Assembly (NCBI GenBank): GCA_947471745.1
Contig: CANJKZ010000064.1
Location: 736,001-800,000 of the forward strand
Reading direction: 5' to 3'
DNA: 64,000 nt
Source: Closterium sp. Naga37s-1
Lineage: Eukaryota; Streptophyta; Zygnematophyceae; Desmidiales; Closteriaceae
Part shown: positions 34,219 through 45,541 of the stretch, one piece after another
Numbering within the stretch: the stretch's first letter is position 1
Layout: each line of letters starts with the position of its first letter
Program-made: the position numbers and the translations under genes
Notes under the pieces: model-generated
The model's input: only the letters and a program-made list of their open reading frames with translations
What the model was told of the DNA's origin: nothing
The model's database searches: none

Positions 34219-36987
34219 GGGTCTTTTCGAAAAATGACCTACGATGGGATTACCATCAGATTAGGGTCGAACCATCGGACTGCACCAAGACGGCATTTAG
34301 AACTCGGTACGGGTCATTCGAGTATACAGTGATGCCATTCGGACTGACCAACGCACCGGCAACTTTTCAGATGACCATGAACGAGGCGTTTAGACCACTT
34401 TTAGATAAATGCGTGATAGTTTACCTCGACGACATCCTAGTCTACAGTCGCGATAAGCAGCAGCACTTAGAAGACCTGGAAGCAGTCTTTAAAGTTTTAG
34501 ACGAGCACAGACTACTGACGAATGGTTCCAAATGCGAGTTCTTCCAAGATAGGTTATAATTTTTGGGGCACGTTATTTCGGAGGCTGGAGTTGAAATCGA
34601 CCCCAAGAAGCTGGACACGGTAAAAGCGTGGCACCCCCCGACAAATATCACGGAGCTGCAGAGTTTTTTAGGGTTCGTTAATTATGTGCGTCGGTTCGTC
34701 CCCGACATGGCACGGTTAACTGCCCCACTGACGGATTTTCTGCGACATGGGGTCGCTTTTACGTCGGGGGAGAAAGAGCATGCTGCCTTCTCTGCCCTGA
34801 AAAATGTTCTCTGTTCACCGCCCGTCCTGCGCATTGCCGACCCACACCGCCCATTCGAAGTAGTTACAGACGCAAGTGACATCGCCATCGGAGCCGTACT
34901 GCTACAGGATTTCGGCAATGGCCTACAGCCCATCGCATACGAGTCACGAAAACTGCATCCGCCCGAGAAAATTTACCCGATACACGACCGCGAAATGCTC
35001 GCGATCGTGCACGCGTTCAAGGTCTGGCGCTGTTACTTGACCGTCGCAGACGTGACAGTACGGACAGACCACAGATCACTACAGTACCTCCGCGCACAAC
35101 CCCACCTCAACCCACGACAGGTTCGTTGGCTCGATTTCCTTGAGTCTAATTTTCACTACATGGTCACCTACAAAAAGGGGGCATCGAACATCGCCGACGC
35201 ACTGACCCGCCCCACTGCCCAAATCCACGCCATACTACTCGCCCAGACCAGCCCACTGCTCACAGGATTATTTACCCACGGCTACCAAACAGACCCGTTC
35301 TTCACCGGAGGAAACTCGCAGAAGTTCGCAGTAGCAAAAGGGGTGTATTACGTAAAAGCCGGCACTGATAGGATCTGGGTACCGAGCTACACCTTACTAC
35401 GGGAATTACTGCTACAGGAGGCACATGACGGAGTCACCTCAGGAGATTTCGGAGTAGAAAAAACACGGCAGTAGCTGCAGCGATATTATTACTGGCCCGA
35501 GATGCTGACCGACGTGCAGCGACACGTGGCATCGTGCCCCACCTGCCAGCTCATGAAGTCGTCACGACAGCGACCAGCAGGACAGTTGCAGCCGATACCA
35601 CCCCCAGAGCGTGCTTGGCAGCAGGTGACCATGGACTTCGTCACGGGGTTACCGGCTGGAGCGAGTGGGAACGACGCGATCCTGGTCGTCGTCGATCGGC
35701 TGACGAAAATGGCACATTTCGCAGCCTGCAATAAATCAATCACAGCCGAAGAAACAGCCCGCCTCTTCATCGCCACCATCGTTCGACTGCACGAGATACC
35801 AGCGGCGATCATTAGCGACCGCGACACGAAATTCACCAGCAACTTCTGGCGGTACCTGTGGCAGCAGTTCGGCACGCGACTACAGGTTAGTTCATCGTAC
35901 CACCCCGAAACTGACGGACAGACAGAACGGACAAATCAGACCATGGAACAGCTAATCCGAGCCACGTGCGACGACCCGACCACGTGGGAACAGCAACTGC
36001 CACTCATCGAGTTCGCATACAACAACTCGCCATCCGCCACGACCCAACAGTCACCTTTCTACCTGAACTACGGACAAGACCCCACAGTACCCATGACCCC
36101 GAATCCCGACAACCCGGTGCCACGCGCGCAACAATTCGCTGAAATGTTACAGGGAGCACGGACCCAAGCAGCAGAAGCAATAAAGAAATCAAACGTCATC
36201 GCTAAGTGCAACGCCGACCGCCACCGCCGCCCCGTCACTTACCAACCCGACGACCTGGTGTTACTCGACACTCAAAACCTCCGCCTACCCATCACTATGA
36301 AACCCCGCCCCCGATATTGCGGGCCATTTCGCATCAGCCACATGATCACCCCCGTCACCGCCCACCTCCTCCTTCCTGCTGACTGGTACGTCAGACCGTC
36401 GTTCCACGTCAGCCTGCTTCACCCGTATGTCCCATCCACCAGCCAACTGCCTCGCAACCGCCCTGCTAGCATGACACGACCGCCGACAGAGCCAATCATC
36501 ACGTCTGAAAAAATGCTGAGCCACCGATTTCGTGACCCACGGGGAGCCCGCAGGATCGAATTTATGATCCGCTGGAAAGACCGCACGCCCACCGAAGACA
36601 ACTGGGTCCCCCTGGATAGAATCGAGAACCACCCTGTCCTCACCGAGTACCTGCGCAGCCGAAACTTTCGAGATGTACACGCGCTCTCGTAAGAAGGGCC
36701 TCCTTAGGGAGGGGGGTAGTGTAAGGGAAATTCATTTTCCTTTCTTCGCGCCCCTGCTTACCGCGTACATGACCATTCCCGCCACCGGCACCCAACAGTG
36801 AAACGTTACCCGCTCGCGACACTCGCCTCGACCACGACTCCCGCCACCGTTACCACGCTAGCTTTGCTATATATTCTTCGCTCATGCCTTCGCTCATGCC
36901 TTCGCTCAATGTATTGTTTTGCTTAGATAGTGCAATTCTCGCTCGCTCGCTCAATTGCACTCGTAACACTAAGAAGCATCCGTAACA
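34219..36987 (+). mobile_element. Ty3/gypsy chromovirus (back half)
   Basis: Parts in order: reverse transcriptase from its middle onward (MPFGLTNAPATFQ, VYLDDILVYSR), RNase H (about 34563-35474), integrase (about 35502-36400; YHPETDGQTERTNQ), a C-terminal chromodomain-like segment (RIEFMIRWKDR, TEDNWVPL), polypurine tract AGGGAGGGGGG (36707-36717) and a 3' LTR of about 250 bp from 36720. Its gag, protease and 5' LTR are absent because the sequence starts abruptly after copia element 4. It is a fossil, broken about two or three times. The order (reverse transcriptase before integrase) and the chromodomain place it in Ty3/gypsy chromoviruses. Confidence 0.9.
36720..36987 (+). repeat. 3' LTR of the Ty3/gypsy element (right end uncertain)
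   Basis: Starts TGTAAGGGAAATTC directly after the polypurine tract. It contains a TATA-like CTATATATTC near 36868 and short direct repeats (TTCGCTCATGCC; CGCTCGCTCG). The right end is at CGTAACA, either 36968 or 36987; no second LTR is available to decide. Confidence 0.65.
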
Positions 36988-37035
36988 AGTGCAGTACTCC
37001 TCGCTGAACTTTCGGTTCGAGGAATAATGAATGGC

Positions 37036-37043
37036 TGACGTCA
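37036..37043. promoter_or_regulatory. TGACGTCA palindrome upstream of KCS
   Basis: A perfect bZIP-type (CRE/TGA factor) site about 670 bp before the KCS start codon. Function is inferred from the motif only. Confidence 0.3.
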
Positions 37044-37713
37044 TTCTTCGTGCCCCTTCGTTGAAAAATTGCAGAGGTTGATTGGTTGTTCGGCTCTTGG
37101 ATTCTGACGCGGTTCGACGGTGAAGCTCTTGTCGAGCCTACCTCATCACCAATCAGACGATTCCGCGCCTTTGTTTCGGCACTCGGGATCTGTTGCAGAG
37201 TAAAATACACCTCGAGTTTCCCTCCAACGAATATCTTCTCCTTGTGGTTCGCCTGTGGTCCCTGCTTGCGGAATTGTGGTTCGCGCCGAAACCGCTCGTC
37301 GCCGAGCCAAACACCCTCTACCGCAACCTAGACGCCGCACGGCACCGAAGCAAGCCGAACCAATGCCGTTGAGAGGAGCCGCGTCCGGGGCTGATCCCGC
37401 CTAGCATTCTGGTTTGGTGAAGCTCTGGCACAACGGAGGTCCGTCAATTCCCACGTCGCAAGTTGTCGCTGGTTCTTGCTACCCCGTGTGAAAGCCAGCA
37501 ACAGCACATCGCACAGCCCCCCCAACTGTCTACTTGAGTTCTCCTTACTCTCACAACTCTTCTATCCCAGATCCGCGTACTCCTCTTCAGCATCTTTTCC
37601 GTTCTTGCTCAGTCTCTTAGTTCAGCTTGGCTAGGCCATCCGTTGGTTACCAGAGGCATAGGGACTGGCCCAGGCATTGCAGTCGACATTACCCGTCAAC
37701 GCCAGTTGCTGCC

Positions 37714-39276
37714 ATGGCTTCTGCAACCGGAGAACCCAGACCTGCAGAAGAAATGCCCACGGCCGCGCAAGCCTACATGGAGCCAGAAGACGGATCTCGC
37801 CGAGTTCTTCCAGATTTTCTCCAGAGCGTGAGCATGGGACATGTGAAGCTTGGTTACCACTACCTGGTTACGCACGGTCTGCCAATGCTTCTCGTTCCCA
37901 TTGTCGCGTCGGTGGCGCTTCAGATTTCCCGCGTCACTTCCGACGATCTGAATCTCATTTGGGACAGTGTTCAGCTAAATCTGATCCCGGTGGTCGCCTG
38001 CCTGTCACTTGCCGTCTTCGGTCTCACGGTGTATTTAATGCTGCGCTCGCGACCCGTTTACCTCGTCGACTTCGCGTGCTTCAAGCCGCCGGAATCGCTC
38101 GCCATGACCATCAAGGGCGCGCTCGACCACGCGAGGAAAATCGGGCGGTTCGATGAAAAGTGCCTGGAGTTCCAGGGCAAGGTGCTCGAACGCGCGGGGC
38201 TAGGCGACCGCACGTGCCTGCCTCCTGGGTTCGTGAATCTCCCTCTCAACCAGTCGCTCGGCGAGGCGCGTAACGAGGCTGAGATGGTCATCTTCGGCGC
38301 GTTGGACGAGCTGTTCGCGAAGACCGGGCTCAAGCCTCGCGACATTGGTATCCTCATTGTGAACTGCAGCGTCTTCTGCCCGACGCCGTCTCTGTCCGCC
38401 ATGATCATCAACAAGTACAAGATGCGCAGCAACGTCCGGTCGTTCAACCTCGGCGGCATGGGCTGCAGCGCGGGAGTCATCGCTGTGGATCTGGCGCGCG
38501 ACATGCTTCAGGTGCACGGGAACTCGTACGCCGTGGTGGTTTCCACCGAGAACACCACCCAGCAGCTCTACTTCGGCAACAAAAAGTCCATGCTCATTCC
38601 CAACTGCATCTTCCGCATCGGCGCCGCCGCGCTGCTGCTGACGAACAAGAACAGCGAGAGCTGGCGCGCCAAGTACAAGCTGCAGCACCTGGTGCGCACG
38701 CACATGGGCGCCAACGACAAGCACTACCAGTGCGTCTTCCAGGAGGAGGACGACCAGAAGATCGTGGGCGTGTCGCTGTCGCGCGATCTCATGTCCGTCG
38801 CAGGCGAGGCGCTCAAGACCAACATCACGACGCTCGGCCCTCTGGTGCTGCCGCTGTCGGAGCAGCTGCTGTTCGCGGCCGTGCTCATCGCGCGCAAGGT
38901 GTTCCGCATGAAGCTCAAGCCGTACATTCCGGACTTCAAGCTCGCGTTCGAGCACTTCTGCATCCACGCGGGCGGTCGCGCCGTGCTGGACGAGCTCGAG
39001 AAGAACCTGGAGCTGACGCCGTGGCACATCGAGCCGTCGCGCATGACGCTGTACCGCTTCGGCAACACGTCGTCGTCGTCCGTGTGGTACGAGCTGTCGT
39101 ACACCGAGGCCAAGGGCCGCGTGCGACGCGGCGACCGCGTGTGGCAGATCGCGTTCGGGTCCGGGTTCAAGTGCAACAGCGCCGTGTGGAAGGCGCTGAG
39201 GACGGTGCGAGCGGATAAGAACCTGGGCCCGTGGGACGACTGCATTGACCAGATGCCAGCTAAGCTTAACTTTTAG
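37714..39276 (+). CDS. KCS: 3-ketoacyl-CoA synthase (fatty acid elongase condensing enzyme)
   Basis: Single-exon gene of 520 residues, a normal length for the KCS/FAE1 family. These enzymes condense malonyl-CoA with a long-chain acyl-CoA in the endoplasmic reticulum, the rate-limiting step of very-long-chain fatty acid synthesis for waxes, sphingolipids and storage lipids. Two N-terminal membrane segments are visible (about residues 55-72 and 92-112). The FAE1/type III polyketide synthase domain then runs from YLVDFACFKPP to the end. The catalytic triad is present: Cys251 in GGMGCSAG, His418 in HFCIHAGGRAV and Asn451 in RFGNTSSSS, with spacing as in Arabidopsis FAE1. The start is the first in-frame ATG, after a leader with no intron signal. 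It looks intact. Confidence 0.95.
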   Translation: MASATGEPRPAEEMPTAAQAYMEPEDGSRRVLPDFLQSVSMGHVKLGYHYLVTHGLPMLLVPIVASVALQISRVTSDDLNLIWDSVQLNLIPVVACLSLAVFGLTVYLMLRSRPVYLVDFACFKPPESLAMTIKGALDHARKIGRFDEKCLEFQGKVLERAGLGDRTCLPPGFVNLPLNQSLGEARNEAEMVIFGALDELFAKTGLKPRDIGILIVNCSVFCPTPSLSAMIINKYKMRSNVRSFNLGGMGCSAGVIAVDLARDMLQVHGNSYAVVVSTENTTQQLYFGNKKSMLIPNCIFRIGAAALLLTNKNSESWRAKYKLQHLVRTHMGANDKHYQCVFQEEDDQKIVGVSLSRDLMSVAGEALKTNITTLGPLVLPLSEQLLFAAVLIARKVFRMKLKPYIPDFKLAFEHFCIHAGGRAVLDELEKNLELTPWHIEPSRMTLYRFGNTSSSSVWYELSYTEAKGRVRRGDRVWQIAFGSGFKCNSAVWKALRTVRADKNLGPWDDCIDQMPAKLNF

Positions 39277-40660
39277 AGTGCTGCAGACAAGGAAGCCGGC
39301 GGAGCAAGTCCTTTGGGGAGAGTCGGTTTGTGTTGTGAGCTGGCTCCGGCTTGTGAAACGCAATGCAGGGTGAGGACAGAGCGATGGAGGAGAGTCAGTG
39401 ACCTCGCTTCCCTCACCCTCCCGACGCTCACTCAACCATCTCTCCTTACTCCACCCGTTCAGCTGCAAGTCACAGAACCCAGGCATGGTCACCTGTTTTG
39501 GGGTATGCTGTTGGTGACACATGTGAAGCTTCTGAGAGCCTGGTATTGAGGGCCATCCTGGGATGAGACGCTGGTATCTGAATTCGCTGAAACTCCTAGT
39601 TGGGTCGGCAAGCGTGCGACACCGCATAACCTTCATCTTTAGATTGTATCTTCTGCTTTCGCTGTTTTTGCTTTGCTGATTAGGTTAGGGTAGAATTTCT
39701 AGAAACTTTTGCTTTCATGTTCCAAGAGCCACATTCATGGCATAATATACATCATTGCTGACAGTGAATTCTAACCATCCACATCACCCTGAATCTGTAC
39801 GTTCTTATGGGTCTAGCCAAAACCTTCAAGCCTCAAGGGAGCATAGCATAAATACTGAGGATGTGGCGAGACTGATCCTGAAATGCAATTTTGCCATGTG
39901 CACTAGTGAAGTTGAAGCTTTGGAAAGGAATTTAGCATTATGATTTATTTGTCTTACAGGAAAAGTCCTGGAACAATCACCAGCTTGTTTATGAACTTCA
40001 TCCATTTAGTGCCGTGTGTACAATGAATATATGTATATCAGGCTGGTAATACTGTATATAAATGATTGAAATTCATAGGTCCTGGTTCAGATCCGTCAAG
40101 AGAACTTCGCTGAACTCGTCCTTCGTTCTGGTTGGTTTGGACCCTGTCAGTTGTCGCCTGTCGTCGTCTCTGCCAAATTCCAAGGTCGAGCCGGGCGACA
40201 GAGGACCTGTGCGACAAGGGATGTTGTGTTCTGTATGTCTGTGTGTTACCGCGCCAAACTCGCCGAGCCTCCATTTTCCCCCTGCCGAGCCAATTGCCAC
40301 GCGTTCCCCGCCCTGCTCCAACCAAACAGATCATCTCCAGGTCAAGCCGAGCCGAGGCGCCTCGGTTTCTGCGGCATGGAAAGGGAAGAAATTCCCAAGG
40401 CGCGATGGTCTGGTTTGGAACAAACACATTCACCCGAATCCATCGGCCCACACCTCCCTTGTCCAGCAGAGTCTGGGGGGTTGTTTCGTGGTGTGGGGGA
40501 TGGGGACAGCACCACAAAATAGAAGCCTTCAGATAAAAGGAGAGGAGGTCGGATTCTTGCTTTCACGTTCCTTTCCCGTATTCACTGGTCGTACGTTTAG
40601 AGTAGTCTGATAGAAGCTGAAAAACTTTTCAGTGAGTCAGTGATACTAGCACAACTCAAG
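39277..40660. other. Intergenic region between KCS and the PMT gene
   Basis: Holds the KCS 3' untranslated region and the promoter of the next gene. TATATAAAT at 40055-40063 is a candidate TATA box, which would give the PMT gene a leader of more than 500 bp. A 14-bp palindrome CCGAGGCGCCTCGG lies at 40352-40365. No further gene was seen. Confidence 0.5.
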
Positions 40661-43235
40661 ATGCCGTCACGAGATCGAGGAGGGCCAGGCTGGCAGCTGC
40701 TTGCCATGGTTTGCGCGTTCGTTATCGGCCTGGCGGTCCTCGCTTGCTCCAGGCAACACGACGGCCCATGCCCCATCAGTCGCGCACTCGCATCGCTTCT
40801 CGGCAAACCTCCCATGTCCGATGAACCCCTGCTCACGCCGACCGGCCCGCGCTTCGTCGATCTACCGCTTCTGAGCAATCCGGTCTCTGATAACGCGTCT
40901 GATGAATTCATCCGCAATCCTCTGATTCTGCTCGCTGCTGAGGAGATGGAGGAGGTGTCGGTTCCCACGGGCACGCGGGACCGCAAGGCCTCCCGCCGCG
41001 CCTTGCCGCTGCGCCGATTCCTCAACCAGGTGCGGTACAACCTGGCGGAAGCGGCGCAGACGGCGCGCATGTTCGAGCCGTGCGACTCCGCCTTCACCGA
41101 CCACACGCCGTGCGAAGATCCCGATCGCGCGAAGCTCTTCCCGAAGACCGCCATGATGCACCACGAGCGGCACTGCCCGGCGGTGCGCGAGGTGAAGCAG
41201 TGCCTCATTCCGCCGCCCGTCGGGTACAAGACGCCGCTCCCCTGGCCGCAGAGCCGCGTGGAGGCGTGGTACGTGAACGTGCCGCACAAGCACTTGACGA
41301 CGGCGAAGGCGGACCAGCACTGGATCCAGTACGAGGAAGAAACGGAGAAGTTTCTGTTCCCTGGCGGCGGGACTATGTTCCACGATGGAGCGGATGCCTA
41401 TATCGAGGAGCTCGGGAAGATTCTTCCGCTCACGGACGGGTCGATTCGCACCGCGCTGGACACGGGCTGCGGGGTACGTACGCGCTGCCGCGCTCTCCTT
41501 TTCCATATTCTCGCCCCGCTTTTCGTGCCACGGGCTTTTGTTTGTCTTTTATTTCGCTTGTAGATCATGTCAACTCCCATGGCCCCTTGCTAATTTGCAT
41601 TTTTGTTTTTCTCCTTCACCTCCCCCGGCTCGGTTCCTTCCCCACGCAGGTGGGCAGCTTCGGCGCGTACATGCTGAACCGCGGCATTCTGACCATGTCG
41701 CTGGCGCCGCGCGACGGGCACGAGGCGCAGGTGCAGTTTGCGCTGGAGCGCGGGCTGCCCGCCATGATCGGCGTGCTGGCCACCAAGCGCCTGCCGTACC
41801 CGCCGCGCTCCTTCGACCTCGCGCACTGCTCGCGCTGCCTCATCCCGTGGGCCCGCGAAGGTACGAGAGCTTGAATGAATGGGGCGAGAACGGGAGATGG
41901 GGAAGGAGAGGTGGAAAGGAGCCTAGGGGCAGGGGAGGCGAGGAGGTTTCGAGCGAGGGAGGAAAAAAATGGGAGCGATACATTTGAGAATGTGGTTTCA
42001 ACACACTGGCTTCCTGCTCTTTTAACCGCCCTCCCCCTCCCTCCCTTCCCCCTTCGCCCCCATTCGCAGATGGTCGTCTCCTGGCGGAAATCGACCGCGT
42101 GTTGCGCCCGGGCGGCTTCTGGGTGCTGACAGGCCCGCCCATCTACTGGAAGCACTACGCCAGCGGGTGGAACCGCCCCGAGGCGGACCTCGCGGCGGAG
42201 CAGGCGGAGATTGAGCGCACGGCGGAGAGCCTGTGCTGGCGCAAGTACGCGGAGAAGGGCATGTTCGCGGTGTGGCAGAAGCCGCTCGACGGGGAGTGCC
42301 TCAAGGGGAAGGCGGCGGAAGGGAACAGTGTTCCGCCCATGTGCCCCGCGGCGCAGGACCCGGATCTGTCGTGGTACACCCCCATGCCCGCGTGCCTCAC
42401 CCCCGTGCCGACCGTCACTGACGCGGACGGCGTTCCTGGCGGCAGGCCGGCGAACTGGCCGGAAAGGCTGACGGCCGTTCCGCCCCGCATCGCGCTGAAC
42501 CTCGTTCCCGCGGCATCCCCTTCCGCCGAAGCGGCGGACGGAGAGGAGATGGTTCTGGGCAACGGCGGCGCCACCGCCGATGCGCTGGCTTCCGCGGACG
42601 GGTTCCGCGCGGACACGGAGGAGTGGCGGCGCCGCGTGCGGTGGTACAAGGAGAAACTGCTCCCGGGGCTGGGGCAGGGGCGGTACCGCAACATTATGGA
42701 CATGAACGCGCGCGATGGCGGCTTCGCGGCGGCGCTGGCGGAAGCGGAGGATCCCGTATGGGTGATGAACGCGGTGCCCGTGGAGCGCGGAGCCGCCATC
42801 GGCGCGGACGGGGAGCCGGCGGCGGGCGCGGGCGCGGGCGTGGAAGCCGTTGCGACTTCCCCCTCGACGGTGGCGTTTTCGGCGGCGGACACGCTGGGAG
42901 TGATTTACGAGCGCGGGCTGCTGGGGTCCTACCAGGACTGGTGCGAGGCGTTTTCGACGTACCCTCGCACGTACGATCTGGTCCACGTGTCGAACCTGTT
43001 TTCCAAGTGGGTGAACCGGCCGTGTCCCGTGGAGCACGTGTTGCTGGAGATGGACCGTATATTGCGGCCGGAGGGTGCTGTGTTGATTCACGACGAGCTG
43101 CCCGTGCTGCAGCAGCTGCTGCGCCTCGCGCCCGGGCTCCGGTGGGACGCGCGCATTGAGAGCAGCGGCGGGGAGGACGGCGCGCAGGGCGAGGCGGTGC
43201 TGGTGTGCGCGAAGAAGTACTGGACTGCAGGGTGA
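40661..43235 (+). CDS. Putative SAM-dependent methyltransferase, PMT/QUASIMODO family
   Basis: Three exons with consistent phases: 40661-41473, 41650-41860 and 42070-43235, giving 729 residues. The family (DUF248, Methyltransf_29) consists of Golgi type II membrane proteins thought to methylate pectin or related wall polysaccharides. A single membrane anchor is at residues 12-29. The N-terminal signature includes the PCSD-like [20 protein letters not shown] and [15 protein letters not shown]. The SAM-binding motif is [14 protein letters not shown], spanning intron 1, followed by [19 protein letters not shown] and HCSRCLIPW; exon 3 carries [15 protein letters not shown] and the second domain ([26 protein letters not shown]). 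It is about 100 residues longer than typical because of an Ala/Gly-rich stretch in the second half. All key motifs are present. The exact substrate cannot be read from sequence. Confidence 0.92.
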
Positions 43236-43919
43236 TGGTCGTCGTGCGCTCGCTGGTAGCACGCACTGGGGTGCTGCGGGATGAGATGAAGCGAGATGAG
43301 GCGGTTTGAATGGAATGGAAGAACGGCATACAGCTGGGAGGGAGAGGGGAGAGGGGAGAGGGGAAGTGTGGAAGGCAGGAAGGCATGCTGGGACGTCCGC
43401 CGAGTTATTCTTACAAGAGGCGTACGTGCGTGAGACAGTTGCAGGTAGAGTATGGCTGACAGTAGACTACAGTTGCACCTCTGAGCTGCCTCAGCTCTAG
43501 GTTTGAAGCAAGGCCTTGAGTGTAGCGGTGAGAGTAGGTAGGTAGAAGATGGGGGGAATAGGGTTGCGTATGCTGTGTTTCCTGTACCTTGCACCTTGGC
43601 ATTGGTTTGGTTTAAAAAAAGCAGGACCATCAAGTGCAACAATGCATGTGGACTTTGCACAGGAGAAATACAATTTACACTCTGCCGACTTCCACAGCAA
43701 TTGGGTGTGCTCCGCACCGGTTGGGTGTACTCCCAAGTAGCTCCCTTCCACAATGGCAGAGCCCTCTTCCCGTCTACAAACCTGAGCCCTCTTCCCGTCT
43801 ACAAACCTACCTTGCACCAATCTAATCACCTCTCATGCACAATCCTAGCATTGATCTTCACACCTGCTGACACACCCTCTCTTTCCCACAGCAGCAGCCT
43901 GAGCGGCTTTTTCATAGCC
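43236..43919. other. Convergent intergenic region between PMT and the P450 pseudogene
   Basis: 3' untranslated region of the PMT gene and flank of the P450 relic. A 27-bp partial repeat (CCCTCTTCCCGTCTACAAACCT) occurs twice near 43770-43810. No gene was seen. Confidence 0.6.
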
Positions 43920-45541
43920 ATAGTGAGTCCAAGCACCTCCCCCAACTCCACACACCCTCTTCCTCCTCGTCCCTCCATCCCTCCAGTACCATCCGTAGTG
44001 GCACTGTCGGGCAGAACGGCCATGTGGAAGCGGAGCAGGAGAGCAGCGAGCCAGTACCATCCGTAGTGGCACTGTCGGGCGGAACGGCCATGTGGAAGCG
44101 GAGCAGGAGAGCAGCGAGCATGCGAGCAGCCATGTCCACGCCCAGAGCCATGCCCGCACAGCCCCGCCGCCCACCGCCGAAGGGCAGCATGAGGAAAGTG
44201 CTGGAGGGATCCCACGAGGCTGGCGTGAGGGTGGTCGCGGAGGCTGCAACAGGGGCTGCTGTTGCATGCGCTGATGCCTCCTCCTCCTCCTCCCCCTCCC
44301 GCCCTCTCCCTGATGCATGCCCGCCCAAACCCATGTATGGCCGGCTGCACTCTCCTGACCCGTGCGTTAATGCCCTGAGGGTCCAACCACCGCAGCCATG
44401 GCAAGTGGTCGCTGAGGTTAAACGCCCCGACCACCAGAAACACCTCATCCACCATCGCTGCCACCCTCTCTCCCTCCTGCTCCAAAGGTGAAATGCTGCT
44501 ACTAGCAGAAGTACCAGCACTAGCCGCACCGGCACTAGTAGTCCCGGTTGACTTGGTAACACTGGAAGCGCTGGCAGCATAGGGAATGGCAGAAGCACCA
44601 CCAGTGTGGTCCGTGCCATGCTCGCGGGTGCTGCTGCTACTGCTGCTGCTGAAGCTGTAGGGGTACCGCTTACCGACAGTGAGGTGCAGAATGTTGTTGA
44701 GCGTGGCTCGACCCAAATAGTTCCTCATGTTCACCACACACCCCCCTCCACCTCCCCCTCCCCCTCCACCCACTCCGCCTGGCTCCGCCCCTCCTGCCCC
44801 TCCTGCCCCTCCGGCCCCTCCGGCCCCTCCGGCCCTAGAAGCAGGCTCCTGGCAGCGCTGCACCTCCAACGCCATGGACTCCACCATCGCCTGAACCTCC
44901 TCCTCGCGCAGCGCCGCGCTCGCCGCCAGCTGGCGCGCGGACAGCAGGTGTAGGAACGCCAGACGTCGCCGCTTCTTCCACGCCTGGTCAGGCGGCGCGA
45001 ACGCCACGTCCTTGCCGCCCAGAGTGAGCACGCGCGTGGACGTGACCAGCGGGCGGCCGCTGAACAGCCTGTCTTGTTCTTTCAATGCCGCACGCGCGAG
45101 GTCCGGGGAGGAAATGACCACGCACGGGGTTGGGCCGAACCAGATGGTGAAGATCGGGCCGAACCTGTCGGCTAGCTTTGCGAGGGAGCGGTGCGGGAGG
45201 GTTCCGAGGGAGGGGATGTTGCCGAGGATTGGCCAGGCCGCGGGGCCGGGTGGGTAGGAGGAGCGGGTGCGGCGGCTGCGGCGGTGGAAGAGGAGGAGCA
45301 TAAGAGAGATGGAGATGCAGGCTATGGTGGTGACGAGGGAAGGGAGGTTGGGAAGGAGAGGAGAGGGGGACGGCTGGTCAGAAAGGGGTGAGGCAGTCAG
45401 GTGCTGCTGATGTTTCTGGAACAAGAGCGATGCTGGGAAGAGACTGAACAAGGGTAGTTGTAGGAGGGAGGAGAAAGGGGATAAAGAGGTGGTGTTAGTC
45501 GTGAGGCTGCTTGTATGCGCCATGGAATTCGTCGGAGCCAT
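43920..45541 (-). pseudogene. Cytochrome P450 (CYP71-clan type), core deleted
   Basis: The N-terminal half is well kept from Met at 45541: membrane anchor (LVTTIACISISLMLLLF), proline hinge PPGPAAWPILGNIP, helix B/C region with the WKKRRR motif, and later FNLSDHLPWLRWLDPQG. The heme-binding loop FGGGRRGCAG (near 44150-44180) follows after only about 45 codons and in another frame. The I-helix (AGxDTT), the K-helix ExxR and the PERF region, normally about 150 residues, are absent and no intron could hide them. The sequence around FHMAV.PDSATTDGTG is then tandemly repeated with a 68-bp period. The 5' half also has a Gly/Ala-rich insertion. I infer a pseudogene; a truncated transcript is possible. 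Confidence 0.8.
43983..44118. repeat. 68-bp tandem duplication in the P450 3' end
   Basis: 43983-44050 and 44051-44118 are almost identical (one difference noticed). The period is not a multiple of three, so the same protein segment appears in two frames. Confidence 0.9.

Noticed and set aside
38200-39636. 478-codon minus-strand frame over KCS
   Set aside because: Shadow of the GC-rich KCS coding sequence; no recognisable domain.
40352-40365. CCGAGGCGCCTCGG palindrome as another member of the palindrome family
   Set aside because: It shares only the GAGGCGCCTC centre, lacks the A/T arms, and has no flanking duplication.
41616-43262. 548-codon minus-strand frame over the PMT gene
   Set aside because: Antisense shadow crossing both PMT introns.
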